IMG/VR virus record: IMGVR_UViG_3300042691_000707
Span: 1 to 29,091 of that record
Length of the DNA stretch: 29,091 nucleotides
Origin: a virus
Direction: 5' to 3' (one strand)
Part shown: positions 17,857-24,742 of the stretch, in pieces
Numbering within the stretch: the first letter of the stretch is position 1
Layout: each line of letters begins with the position of its first letter
Notes under the pieces: generated by a model
Told to the model about the DNA's origin: nothing
The model's database searches: none
The model's input: only the letters and a program-made list of their open reading frames with translations
Program-made: the position numbers and the translations under genes

Positions 17857-18218
17857 TGTGCGGCTCCTTCAAGCGCTGGGACTTCAACCCACGAAGTTGT
17901 AGCCTCGTCCCAGCCATACGCCTTACCGTCCTGCGGCATCGGAGTTGGGGCTGACCACAAGCAGCTATCTTCGTTCAGCACCCAAGAAGGATAGGGTTTC
18001 GGCGGAATAAAAGCGTCACGCTGCGCGTCATAAGTAAACCCGATGCCCGCAAAATTTTTACGGAACGGGCGACCTTCGGGGTGCTGCCCACCGTGGGTGT
18101 TGTAGCTGGTTTGAAGCCACTGACCGGGGGAACTATCCACGAAAGAATCAAAAAAGTCCGGCTCGGCAACGATCACTTGAACAACAAGGCCGTCAACAAC
18201 TTTTGCAAAATGTGCCAT
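17853..18218 (-). CDS. Conserved small tail-module protein (MAHFAKV family)
   Basis: A 121-residue protein. I place the start at ATG 18218 (MAHFAKVVDGLVVQVIVAEP) because GAGGAAAAAC precedes it; a GTG four codons upstream would bury that site. The order of motifs (MAHFAK ... QVIV, WLQTSYNT, FRKNFAGIGFTYD, RDAFIPPKPYPSW and CLWSAPTPMP) matches a very common protein of marine T4-like cyanophages and other aquatic phages, where it sits among tail fibre genes. Its role has not been established as far as I know; a virion or fibre-associated role is likely. It is followed by the fibre gene with a 4-base overlap. Confidence 0.82.
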   Translation of the reverse strand: MAHFAKVVDGLVVQVIVAEPDFFDSFVDSSPGQWLQTSYNTHGGQHPEGRPFRKNFAGIGFTYDAQRDAFIPPKPYPSWVLNEDSCLWSAPTPMPQDGKAYGWDEATTSWVEVPALEGAAQ

Positions 18219-18226
18219 GTTTTTCC

Positions 18227-19159
18227 TCACGCCGTAAAGGTGCCGGAAGTGGTGAAGGTGTGGTACGTGTACCCGCCCGCAGAAGTTACGGTGCCACCAG
18301 TGCCGCGTTGATCGCCAGAATAGCGGATCACAACAACCCCCGAGCCACCATTACCGCCTGTCGTACCGGGGTTGCCGCCACCGCCACCGCCACCACCCGT
18401 GTTTGCTGTACCAGAAGTACCCGGGCTACCACCTGTACCGCCACCGCCAGTACCTCCAGTACCTCCAGTACCCCCGCCACCACCCGCATAGGTGGTGCCG
18501 TTCGACCATGTTGAGCCGTTACCGCCCCGGCCCGCACCCGCAGTGTTACCTACCTGAGAAGCGCCGCCGCCACCGCCCGCTTGGAATCCTCCAGCACCGC
18601 CACCGCCGTTGTTGCCTTGACCGGCAGTTCCAGAACCTCCGGATGTAGACCCGCTAACCCCTGCGCCGCCGCCTCCAGAACCTCCAGATGCGCCGTTACC
18701 GGAATAACCGCCAGCACCGCCACCAACCGCAGTTGTAAAAGATGCAAGCGTGCTGTTAGAACCGTTGGTAGGAGAGGAACCCCGGGAACCGCCACCCCCC
18801 ACAACCGCAGAGAATGTTTGCCCAGACGTAACGGACTGAGACCCCGTTACATACCCACCGCCGCCACCACCACCAGCGTTTGAGACTGTGGGGTTTCCGT
18901 CTGCGCCGCCACCGCCGCCCGCAACAATCAGATACTCAATTGTGTACGGGGGAACGGAGTTAAAACCGTACCACTGTGCGCTCACAGAGTCATACCACTC
19001 GGGGGTGCCGGTGGTAGTGTTTAGCCGAATCATTCCAGCCGTTGGGGAGGCCGGACGTTGTGCAGTAGTGCCCGCAGGAATCGTGTTTGAGCTTGTTGCA
19101 GTAGAAACGAGCGTCCCGGTTGTTGAGATACCGGTTGTACCATTGATCGTTACTGGCAT
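18227..19159 (-). CDS. Glycine-rich tail fibre tip-like protein
   Basis: A 310-residue protein. Residues 1-70 hold a fibre-type lead-in (TTAQRPASPTAGMIRLNTTT, then EWYDS). IEYLIVAGGGGGADG begins a ~190-residue domain with many runs of four to eight glycines separated by short polar strands, closing with GVVVIRYSG and GGYTYHTFTTSGTFTA. This is the layout of the 'Gly_rich_2' type domain, and it resembles the polyglycine sandwich of phage T2 gp38 adhesins, where variable loops bind receptors. It is therefore a candidate host-range determinant. AAGGAAGGA precedes the ATG. Composition makes the DNA strongly repetitive (GGT/GGC codons). Confidence 0.85.
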   Translation of the reverse strand: MPVTINGTTGISTTGTLVSTATSSNTIPAGTTAQRPASPTAGMIRLNTTTGTPEWYDSVSAQWYGFNSVPPYTIEYLIVAGGGGGADGNPTVSNAGGGGGGGYVTGSQSVTSGQTFSAVVGGGGSRGSSPTNGSNSTLASFTTAVGGGAGGYSGNGASGGSGGGGAGVSGSTSGGSGTAGQGNNGGGGAGGFQAGGGGGASQVGNTAGAGRGGNGSTWSNGTTYAGGGGGTGGTGGTGGGGTGGSPGTSGTANTGGGGGGGGNPGTTGGNGGSGVVVIRYSGDQRGTGGTVTSAGGYTYHTFTTSGTFTA

Positions 19160-19172
19160 TTTTATTCCTTCC

Positions 19173-19763
19173 TTAGATTACAGTCCAGACAGCACCGGAC
19201 GAGACCGTTACCGTCACGCCGCTGTTTACCGTAATAGGGCCGAACGTACCCGCGTTCTTGGTACCGGGAATCGTGTAGTCAGTCGTTACTGTCTGGTCGT
19301 TTTCAAAAAACACTTGGTCAGTGCCCCCGCCCGTTGCACCACCACCAGCACCGGCGATCTGCACAAAGTCGCCCGCAGATGTATCCCACGCAACAAGAGA
19401 CGAAGTGCCTGCCTGTAGCAGCACCCCCGCCGTCGGAGAACCGGGCCCGCCCTTGACATACATAGGGCTGTCCGAGTTGTTAACAATAACGTAGGTCTTA
19501 CTCTGCTTTGGCGCGTAAATATTCCGCGTAGTCCCGGGAGTCCCGGTAGCAACCAAAATAGCCGTACGCGCTTCGTTGGCCGCACCACCAGCAGTGGTGG
19601 AAAGCGTCCAATCACCGGCGGTGACATCAGCCGTGGAAGTGGTAGCAATCGAATCTTCGATCAGTTGAGTCAACTGGCTGTTGACCGTGCTACCCCACGT
19701 GTTGTTCAGTTCCCCGGTGACGGGCTGCACGAACCCGAGCAGCGAGGTGTATGAAGACGGCAT
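19173..19763 (-). CDS. Tail structural protein with GPIT/WTV C-terminal motif
   Basis: A 196-residue protein. MPSSYTSLLGFVQPVTGELN followed by NTWGSTVNSQLTQLIEDSI (about residues 21-39) is a frequent N-terminal pattern in phage fibre/baseplate-edge proteins. ARTAILVATG and RNIYAPKQSKTYVIVNNSDS (about 80-99) form the body, a beta-rich domain. The last ~25 residues (GPITVNSGVTVTVSSGAVWT) repeat the C-terminal motif of the 152-residue protein at 20915-21373. AAGGAG lies six bases before the start. The sequence supports a virion surface location; no enzymatic residues are evident. Confidence 0.75.
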   Translation of the reverse strand: MPSSYTSLLGFVQPVTGELNNTWGSTVNSQLTQLIEDSIATTSTADVTAGDWTLSTTAGGAANEARTAILVATGTPGTTRNIYAPKQSKTYVIVNNSDSPMYVKGGPGSPTAGVLLQAGTSSLVAWDTSAGDFVQIAGAGGGATGGGTDQVFFENDQTVTTDYTIPGTKNAGTFGPITVNSGVTVTVSSGAVWTVI

Positions 19764-20915
19764 TCAAGGCTCCTTCGTGTCAATGTTGCGCCAGTCAGGA
19801 TTGGCTGAAGTAGAAATATCCTGCCATGTGGACGGCCCAACACTGCTTGTTACAGACCAACTTGGACTCACCGAAGTTGGAATATTTTGCCATGAGGATG
19901 GCCCAGTGTCATCAATAACGCCCCAGTTCGCTGACTGCGCATCGATGATCAACTCCCATTTCAAACGGGCGATTATTTGATCCGCCGCGTTTATATTTTC
20001 TTGGATTAGGGCAAAAAACGTAGCAAATACTGCGAGCACATCCTGCGCCGTAGCAGCCTCAGTCACCTCCACTGGAAAAATAGCGTTTGTGGCAACCGCA
20101 TCAACCCCAGCCGCAGAATCCGAAACTGCGGCGTTGTAGATTGACTGCCCAACGATTTGATCCTGCGCTGCGGCGGTTTCACTTACGCTACCGAAGAACG
20201 TGAAACTGGAGGCGGTAGCATCAACTCCCGCAGCCGACTCAGCAACCTGCGTTGAGTACACCGGGGTAGAAGCCACCGCGTCAGCCCCAACAGCGCTTTC
20301 ATTAACCCGCGTAGCGTAGGTGGGGACACTGCTAGTCGTGTCTGCGGCTCTAGTGACTTCTGTGACGGATGCCGGGAACGTGGCATTTGCGGAAACGCTA
20401 TCCGTACCGATTGCGCCCTCATCCACCACGCCAAACACAGCATGCTGCGTGAAGGTGAAATCGCTGCCTTGGGCTGTTTCAGAAATTACGGGGTTCAGCA
20501 CAGCCCCCGCCAGAACGGAGTCCGCGCCGGTAGCGCTTTCGGAAATGTTGGTGGCGTAGGTCGGGGTCGCAGAAACCGAGTCGGTGCCCGTAGCGGTTTC
20601 GCTGATTGCGGTCAAAAAAGTCGCCGCTGCCGCTACCGAGTCCGTACCCGTAGCAGTCTCAGAAACCGCCGCTAAGAGTGAAACGGAAGAAGCAACGCTG
20701 TCCGTACCCCTAGCGGATTCAGATACCGTGCTACCAAAAGTAATCCGGCCCGCTGTGGTATCGGAACCTCTAGCAGTTTCACTGATCGCCGCCAGAACCG
20801 ACACCTTGGCACTGACCGCATCCTGCGCTGTAGCGCTTTCAATAACCGCAGCCGTGAACACATTCCCCGCCAACGCAGAGAAGGCGGTTGTGGAGAACGC
20901 ATAGAAGCCGAACAT
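19764..20915 (-). CDS. Fibre-like protein made of 15 tandem 20-residue repeats
   Basis: A 383-residue protein from ATG 20915, whose start overlaps the upstream stop (TGATG); a TTG five codons upstream is less likely. After a 21-residue lead, residues 22-321 are fifteen consecutive repeats of exactly 20 residues with no insertions or gaps, best seen in AAVSETATGTDSVAAAATFL. The consensus is x-x-[VI]-[ST]-E-[ST]-A-x-G-x-D-[ST]-x-x-x-x-x-[FY]-x. The C-terminal 62 residues carry five tryptophans spaced exactly 11 apart (331, 342, 353, 364, 375). Such regular repeats suggest an elongated, probably trimeric, shaft of the tail appendages. I recall comparable SETATG-type repeats in environmental phage genomes, but know of no structure or function. 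Confidence 0.8.
   Translation of the reverse strand: MFGFYAFSTTAFSALAGNVFTAAVIESATAQDAVSAKVSVLAAISETARGSDTTAGRITFGSTVSESARGTDSVASSVSLLAAVSETATGTDSVAAAATFLTAISETATGTDSVSATPTYATNISESATGADSVLAGAVLNPVISETAQGSDFTFTQHAVFGVVDEGAIGTDSVSANATFPASVTEVTRAADTTSSVPTYATRVNESAVGADAVASTPVYSTQVAESAAGVDATASSFTFFGSVSETAAAQDQIVGQSIYNAAVSDSAAGVDAVATNAIFPVEVTEAATAQDVLAVFATFFALIQENINAADQIIARLKWELIIDAQSANWGVIDDTGPSSWQNIPTSVSPSWSVTSSVGPSTWQDISTSANPDWRNIDTKEP
19791..19925 (-). repeat. Tryptophan repeats, 11-residue period
   Basis: The end of the fibre-like protein contains tryptophans at residues 331, 342, 353, 364 and 375. The units read like GVIDDTGPSSW, QNIPTSVSPSW, SVTSSVGPSTW and QDISTSANPDW, giving a consensus of polar-x-I/V-x-T/S-x-x-x-P-x-W. 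The 33-base period follows directly after the 60-base repeats. It is probably a distinct tip or attachment segment. Confidence 0.75.
19953..20852 (-). repeat. Fifteen 60-bp coding repeats (20-residue units)
   Basis: Inside the fibre-like gene, 900 bases encode 15 in-phase units of 20 residues. Units 3 to 6 are the most alike (S-E-[ST]-A-x-G-[TA]-D-S-V); outer units are more diverged and the last (ALIQENINAADQIIARLKWE) is poorly conserved. Conserved positions are E5, A7, D11 and an aromatic or hydrophobic residue near 19. Constant length without indels implies a structural constraint on the rise of each unit. Nucleotide identity between units is only partial, so the array is old or purified by selection. 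Confidence 0.85.
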
Positions 20916-21373
20916 CAGACCACCGTCCAAACGGAGCCAGAGGGCACTGTCACTGACACCCCAGAGGCAATCGTTATCGGGCCTCCGCTAATCGCGTTAT
21001 GCCCATCATTGATGGTGGACGACTGTGTGATGGTCGCCTCGTTCTCGATGTACCCCATACCACCAATCACGGCACGAACGGCGGGGTAATCGCAGAACAC
21101 ATCCTTGGTACCAGCAGAAAAGTTGACTAGCGCCCCCGCGTTGCTGGAGGCCAGCACCGTATTACGGGCGAGCGTAGTACCGGCGGAGGTGTATGTGCCG
21201 ATACCTACCTCCCACTCGGCGGTACCTTGCCCAGCGATGGTGTAGTAGGTAGTGTTGCCGTTGCCGATTGCCGCGAAGGTTTGAAACCCCGTGACTGCCC
21301 CCGCCAGCGTCACCGTACCGGTGCCAGTCGTTGTCGTTGTCTCGCGGACTCGATCCGCAAGGACGAAGGCCAT
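20915..21373 (-). CDS. Conserved tail structural protein (MAFVLADRV family)
   Basis: A 152-residue protein with the opening MAFVLADRVRETTTTTGTGT and then VTLAGAVTGFQTFAAIGNGN, TYYTI and WEVGIGTYT. This arrangement recurs in many phage tail regions; the exact role is not known to me. KDVFCDYPA sits near residue 90. The C-terminus (GPITIASGVSVTVPSGSVWT) matches that of the 196-residue protein at 19173-19763, suggesting a shared assembly or folding element. GGGGG lies upstream of the ATG. Its stop overlaps the start of the repeat fibre gene by one base. Confidence 0.78.
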   Translation of the reverse strand: MAFVLADRVRETTTTTGTGTVTLAGAVTGFQTFAAIGNGNTTYYTIAGQGTAEWEVGIGTYTSAGTTLARNTVLASSNAGALVNFSAGTKDVFCDYPAVRAVIGGMGYIENEATITQSSTINDGHNAISGGPITIASGVSVTVPSGSVWTVV

Positions 21374-21374
21374 A

Positions 21375-21554
21375 TTAGGCCCCCGTCAGTTGGTCTTCGT
21401 CGAACCAGCGTTGTTGCGTGACACCGTTGGCATCCACCCACTCAACGAGGTACTGAATGATGCCGCTGTCGTCCATGCGCAGAGCCAGCACAGGGCCTTG
21501 CGGCACCACGCTGGTCAGCTTCACAACATCGCCCTTTTTGAACGCGGTAGCCAT
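21375..21554 (-). CDS. Small DUF2158/YodC-like protein
   Basis: A 59-residue gene: ATG at 21552-21554, TAA at 21375-21377. AAGGAG lies five bases before the ATG, the best type of site in this operon. The protein begins ATAFKKGDVVKLTSVVP and ends WVDANGVTQQRWFDEDQLTG. The 'F-K-x-G-D-V-V-x-L' start and 'W-F-D-x-D-x-L' end match small beta-barrel proteins of the YodC/DUF2158 type, whose function is not established. It fits the gap between two tail genes almost exactly (one base to the next gene). Confidence 0.75.
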   Translation of the reverse strand: MATAFKKGDVVKLTSVVPQGPVLALRMDDSGIIQYLVEWVDANGVTQQRWFDEDQLTGA

Positions 21555-21563
21555 GCGGACTCC

Positions 21564-22085
21564 TTAAACAGCGTCAAGGCTAAAGGTGTAGGTCACAGTC
21601 AGCGTGTCTCCAGACACAACCGAGCGATCGCCGGGAGACTGAAAGTCCGAAGCCGAGAACAGAATGCCCGTCGTGCCACCCTTGGTGTTGTCACTGGTCA
21701 GGAACGCGCCGCCAACAGTGGTCGTGCCGTTGATGCTGAACGTGGCCGGAGAAGCGCTGTTGGTGATCACAGACGGGTCAGCGGTAGACGCCGCAGCGAA
21801 CGTAACAGCGGGGCGAGTGGCTTGGCTGTATGCCGTCACTTCAGTCCAGCCAGCGTGAGAGGCCATGGTATCGCCAGCGGCGGGGTTATTTGACGCAGCG
21901 GCACCGTACAGACCGATGTACCATGCAGCAGTGTAGGAACTGCCCGTGAAGTACTTGTCGTTCATGTCCTTGAGACCGACGTTGACCACAAGGTTGTGAT
22001 TCTCTTCGGCCCATTTCAGGTTACCGTCTTTGTCATGGCACTGAACGGTGAAGACGCCGCCAGCTTTAACTTTTTCGTTGAACAT
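21564..22085 (-). CDS. Conserved tail-region structural protein
   Basis: A 173-residue beta-rich protein. MFNEKVKAGGVFTVQCHDKD followed by LKWAEENHNLVVNVGLKDM (about residues 23-41), then YTAAWYIGLYG, TMASHAGWTEVTAYS (about 74-88) and GGAFLTSDNTKGGTTGILFS (about 126-145), ending SVVSGDTLTVTYTF. This motif order is common in environmental phage tail modules, usually annotated only as hypothetical or structural. AAGGAG lies five bases before the start. It is adjacent to the 140-residue protein at 22095, a frequent partner. No catalytic motif is visible. Confidence 0.75.
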   Translation of the reverse strand: MFNEKVKAGGVFTVQCHDKDGNLKWAEENHNLVVNVGLKDMNDKYFTGSSYTAAWYIGLYGAAASNNPAAGDTMASHAGWTEVTAYSQATRPAVTFAAASTADPSVITNSASPATFSINGTTTVGGAFLTSDNTKGGTTGILFSASDFQSPGDRSVVSGDTLTVTYTFSLDAV

Positions 22086-22094
22086 GGGAACTCC

Positions 22095-22517
22095 TTAAAC
22101 GAGTCGAATGAGCGCAGAGGTGCTAGTGTTAGCAGGCATCTGCACAGTGAAAGCCAAGGTAGAGGTCTTATCAGACCCGAAGTCCAACACGCACACCGCG
22201 CCATTGTCGCCGGGTTTGTAGATTAACGCGCCACGGGCCGTGATCGCGCCCGTCCACGCCGGAGAAGAGAAACTCACATAAGTGACGCTACCGTCAGCCG
22301 TGGCCTGCGAAGAAACAGTGGCCGTAACCACCTGCCCGCCAGCAACATAGTCCCCACCAGAAGCCTCACCCGTTGCGGCGTACGCCGTGGTGGTCTCATC
22401 CAACGTGGCTGCATTGGTGTACAGCGCCAGATAAAAAGTATCTGACGCAAAGTTGAAGGAGCCATTCATCAGCCCCGACCGCAGTGAGTTGCAGGAGTAG
22501 TTGCCGGTAAAGGCCAT
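22095..22517 (-). CDS. Conserved small tail-region structural protein
   Basis: A 140-residue protein, beta-rich. MAFTGNYSCNSLRSGLMNGS is followed by FYLALYTNAATLDETTTAYA (about residues 28-47), TGEASGGDYVAGGQVV and FSSPAWTGAITARGALIYKP (about 82-101), with VCVLDFGSDKTS near the end. The same pattern occurs beside head-tail adaptor genes in many environmental phages; its role is unknown, probably a virion component. The start overlaps the adaptor stop (TGATG), so it is translated with it. Confidence 0.75.
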   Translation of the reverse strand: MAFTGNYSCNSLRSGLMNGSFNFASDTFYLALYTNAATLDETTTAYAATGEASGGDYVAGGQVVTATVSSQATADGSVTYVSFSSPAWTGAITARGALIYKPGDNGAVCVLDFGSDKTSTLAFTVQMPANTSTSALIRLV

Positions 22518-23224
22518 CAGACGACCCCGTTATTCTGAGGTAGCGGTGCCACCCGGAACTGCCCACTGCGGTACGCATCGCTACGCTCCAGACCATCGCC
22601 CAGACGCTTGGCCAGTGCAAGGGCTTCACCGTACTTAGTGTTGTACAGCGCCATCATGTCGGGCTCACCCTTCATGTATGTGTACGCTTCAACCAACGAG
22701 CCATACAGCAGCACGGAGTCAAAGTTATCGCCCAACCAAGTCTGACCATCCGCAGCCACCGTGATGGACTCGGGGTAGAAGAAGTAGTGAAGCTCTACCG
22801 GGTACTGCGCATCGGGAGTAGGGCCCAGAATGAAGCTCAGTTCATCCGTCAGCGTCGGGTTTGGGCCTGCGGTGGTAGTTGGGCCAAACAGCGCGTAAAA
22901 CTTCGGGGTCGCAGTATCGTTCGGGTTTGGATACGCCTGCCGGATGAAGTTCACATCCTTGTTCAGCAGGTACTCGTAGTTGCCCGATGCGTTAACGATC
23001 GCTATCGAGTACACCGCCAAAAAATCAGTCGGTGCAGATAGATACTTGTTAGCCGCCGTAGTCAGACCCGTCACGTTCTTGCGCAACGACGGAAACTGCA
23101 CCGAGTTGTAGATGCGCTGCTCGGCCTGCTGAATGAACCGATTGAGCACGGACGGGTTCGTCGCGTACTCAAAGGTATTTTCAGTGTAGTCCTGAATTGC
23201 AGTAACAAGCTCGGTGTAGTTCAT
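22517..23224 (-). CDS. Head-tail adaptor-like protein (SU10 adaptor type)
   Basis: A 235-residue protein, largely helical at both ends. MNYTELVTAIQDYTENTFEY, then FIQQAEQRIYNSVQFPSLRK (about residues 29-48), then YLSAPTDFLAVYSIAI (about 60-75) form the N-terminal helices and strands. VELHYFFYPESI leads into a C-terminal helical bundle (LVEAYTYMKGEPDMMALYNT ... YGEALALAKRLGDG). This arrangement is that of adaptor proteins forming a ring between portal and nozzle, like the phage SU10 adaptor family. GAGGTGATGA precedes the ATG. With the 232-residue gene at 24044 it makes a connector pair. Confidence 0.7.
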   Translation of the reverse strand: MNYTELVTAIQDYTENTFEYATNPSVLNRFIQQAEQRIYNSVQFPSLRKNVTGLTTAANKYLSAPTDFLAVYSIAIVNASGNYEYLLNKDVNFIRQAYPNPNDTATPKFYALFGPTTTAGPNPTLTDELSFILGPTPDAQYPVELHYFFYPESITVAADGQTWLGDNFDSVLLYGSLVEAYTYMKGEPDMMALYNTKYGEALALAKRLGDGLERSDAYRSGQFRVAPLPQNNGVV

Positions 23225-23232
23225 TCATCACC

Positions 23233-23433
23233 TCAAGCCATCGGGCCACGCGCCATCAAACCTTTGGTAGCCGCGCCAGTGCCACGGATCTTGATACCAG
23301 AAGTTTTGACGGGCTTGTACGCGTTGCTACGAGTATTGGCCACCGACGTGTTGGCTTCACGCAGGTACTGCTGGTTGTTGCTCACACCAGCTTCCTGCAT
23401 CGGGGTGTATTTCGGGGTTTTGTAGGTGGCCAT
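23233..23433 (-). CDS. Small basic protein with RGTGAATKG C-terminal motif
   Basis: A 66-residue, lysine/arginine-rich, probably disordered protein. The body has NNQQYLREANTSVANTRSNA and the end is IRGTGAATKGLMARGPMA. Similar endings ('G-x-A-T-K-G-x-x-x-R-G-P-M-A') occur in small phage proteins I recall from aquatic genomes, function unknown. The GAATKG part resembles DGVATKGKTKG in the 167-residue protein at 26928, so it may be a distant member of the tag group described in the findings. It has AGGAG-type signal GGAGCC before its ATG and sits one base from the following gene in the connector region. Confidence 0.65.
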   Translation of the reverse strand: MATYKTPKYTPMQEAGVSNNQQYLREANTSVANTRSNAYKPVKTSGIKIRGTGAATKGLMARGPMA

Positions 23434-23434
23434 C

Positions 23435-23611
23435 TCAGGCTCCTTTGCGGCCGGGGCTGCGCTGGTTCATGACCTTGGCCATGTTGCGGCCGTACTTGAG
23501 CATGTCGGCGTTGGTCTTGCCGCCAGCTTTCAGTTTGGTCATAGGCTTGCCCGGGTGCATAGCCTTCTCGTGCTTATGCACGGCGGTTTTAGCGGCTTTT
23601 TTCGCGTCCAT
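23435..23611 (-). CDS. Small lysine-rich phage protein
   Basis: A 58-residue gene: ATG at 23609-23611, TGA at 23435-23437. AAGGAG lies six bases before the ATG. The protein is strongly basic: MDAKKAAKTAVHKHEKAM, then PMTKLKAGGKTNADMLKYGR, then NMAKVMNQRSPGRKGA. The 'G-G-K-T-N-A-D-M-x-K-Y-G-R-N-M-A-[KR]-V-M-N-Q' core is one I recall from short genes near head-tail adaptors of environmental phages. It may bind DNA or a virion surface; nothing in the sequence decides this. It is one base from the next gene. Confidence 0.75.
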   Translation of the reverse strand: MDAKKAAKTAVHKHEKAMHPGKPMTKLKAGGKTNADMLKYGRNMAKVMNQRSPGRKGA

Positions 23612-23621
23612 GTTCGACTCC

Positions 23622-24044
23622 TTACGTCGTTACAGCAGTAACTGTACCAAGTTCTATTTGCAACACCAAGTTATTCGGTGTCAGCCCGTCATCATTCGCC
23701 CGAGACCCTCCAACGGGGTTCCACCCCCATTGAAAAATCCGGCTACCTTGCTCCACCGACCCGGTACCGTTGGGCCCTGCGCCTGAGACGATTTGCAGGC
23801 CGCTCGTGCCCGAAAGCCGATAACTCCGGTCAGGTCGCGGGTTGCGCAGGCCCTGCGGGTCATCCACCGGATACATACCCAGTTGAAGCTGCGGCTGATC
23901 AGGATCCCAACACTCGGGGCATACCAACAACTCATAGTTCTTGGTCTTGATGACCTCACGCTTCAACTGCGTCAGCTTAAACCGCTGGTCACAGCGGTCA
24001 CACTGAGCGATTGCATACTTACCACTGGCAAACCGATTGCCCAT
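23622..24044 (-). CDS. Zinc-ribbon virion-region protein
   Basis: A 140-residue protein with MGNRFASGKYAIAQCDRC, then VIKTKNYELLVCPECWDPDQ (about residues 31-50). Cys15, Cys18, Cys42 and Cys45 form two C-x-x-C knuckles, a clear zinc ribbon. PQLQLGMYPVDDPQGLRNPR (about 51-70) follows, and the rest is Gly/Asn-rich and probably beta or disordered. The same domain order is common beside connector genes in environmental podoviruses; I do not know its function. The start overlaps the stop of the adaptor gene upstream (TAATG), so the two are coupled. DNA contact near the portal is one possible role. Confidence 0.78.
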   Translation of the reverse strand: MGNRFASGKYAIAQCDRCDQRFKLTQLKREVIKTKNYELLVCPECWDPDQPQLQLGMYPVDDPQGLRNPRPDRSYRLSGTSGLQIVSGAGPNGTGSVEQGSRIFQWGWNPVGGSRANDDGLTPNNLVLQIELGTVTAVTT

Positions 24045-24742
24045 TAGTAAGTGCTCCCAATGAACTGCTGACGGGGGACAAACCGCAGTGCGGCTTTTTC
24101 CCGGTCTTCATCCGCCGCCAACTGCCAAGCCTCGTCGTACTGGGCCTTAAGGATGGGGAGTCTGTCCATGGCGGTGGGAACCTTCATGGCGAGGTAGTAG
24201 GCCAGACCCGCCACCATGCATGGGATGAACCGGAACGGCATGTCCATTGTGTTTACGCCGTTACCCGCATCTTGAATACGGCGCAGCCGCCAGTACACAA
24301 GCTGATACTGCTGCGAGTCGTCCGGCACAGGCCAGACGGTAAAACGGGGCGTATCCAACCGCTCAATCCAGATCTGGATAGGGCGTCCCTGCGTCAACTT
24401 ATTAGGAATCGTGGCGTAAGTAGAAACACTAATCCGGGTGATCGTCAGGTCAGCCTGCGTAGCCGCGTTGCCCGCACCCGTGCGGATCACATGCTCCAAA
24501 AGGTCAACGGTATCCGCCGGAAGGTTGTACATGGCTACGCCGGGGGTCAAGACTTGGGTGCCCTGTTCGAACGTCCACATGTTCACGCCCCGGTTGGCCC
24601 AGTCAGCGAACATCAGGTTCAGGGAACGCCGGGCGGTCTTGAGGTCATACCCCGTGCGAAGTTCAGAGCCACAACGCTCAAACGCCTCTTCCACGATCTC
24701 CACAAGATCGAGGTTAAAAGTTGCGGTGCCAGAAGTAGCCAT
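24044..24742 (-). CDS. Head-tail connector / tail accessory-like protein
   Basis: A 232-residue protein. LDLVEIVEEAFERCGSELRT and YDLKTARRSLNLMFADWANR (about residues 12-51) form N-terminal helices, followed by NMWTFEQGTQVLTPGVAMYN and LPADTVDLLEH, a strand-rich centre (IWIERLDTPRFTVWPVPDDS, YQLVYWRLRRIQDAG), then a C-terminal helical part (MVAGLAYYLAMKVP ... YDEAWQLAADEDREKA). This matches proteins annotated as structural or as P22 gp4/T7 gp11-type tail accessory factors in aquatic podoviruses. It probably forms a ring under the portal. Start overlaps the upstream stop (TAATG). The family name is by analogy. Confidence 0.68.
   Translation of the reverse strand: MATSGTATFNLDLVEIVEEAFERCGSELRTGYDLKTARRSLNLMFADWANRGVNMWTFEQGTQVLTPGVAMYNLPADTVDLLEHVIRTGAGNAATQADLTITRISVSTYATIPNKLTQGRPIQIWIERLDTPRFTVWPVPDDSQQYQLVYWRLRRIQDAGNGVNTMDMPFRFIPCMVAGLAYYLAMKVPTAMDRLPILKAQYDEAWQLAADEDREKAALRFVPRQQFIGSTY

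Noticed and set aside
15819-19159. Diversity-generating retroelement acting on a fibre gene
   Set aside because: No reverse transcriptase or template repeat is visible in the window.
19953-20852. CRISPR-like array because of regular 60-base spacing
   Set aside because: Units are contiguous, in frame, and diverged at the base level; there are no constant repeats with unique spacers. They are protein repeats.
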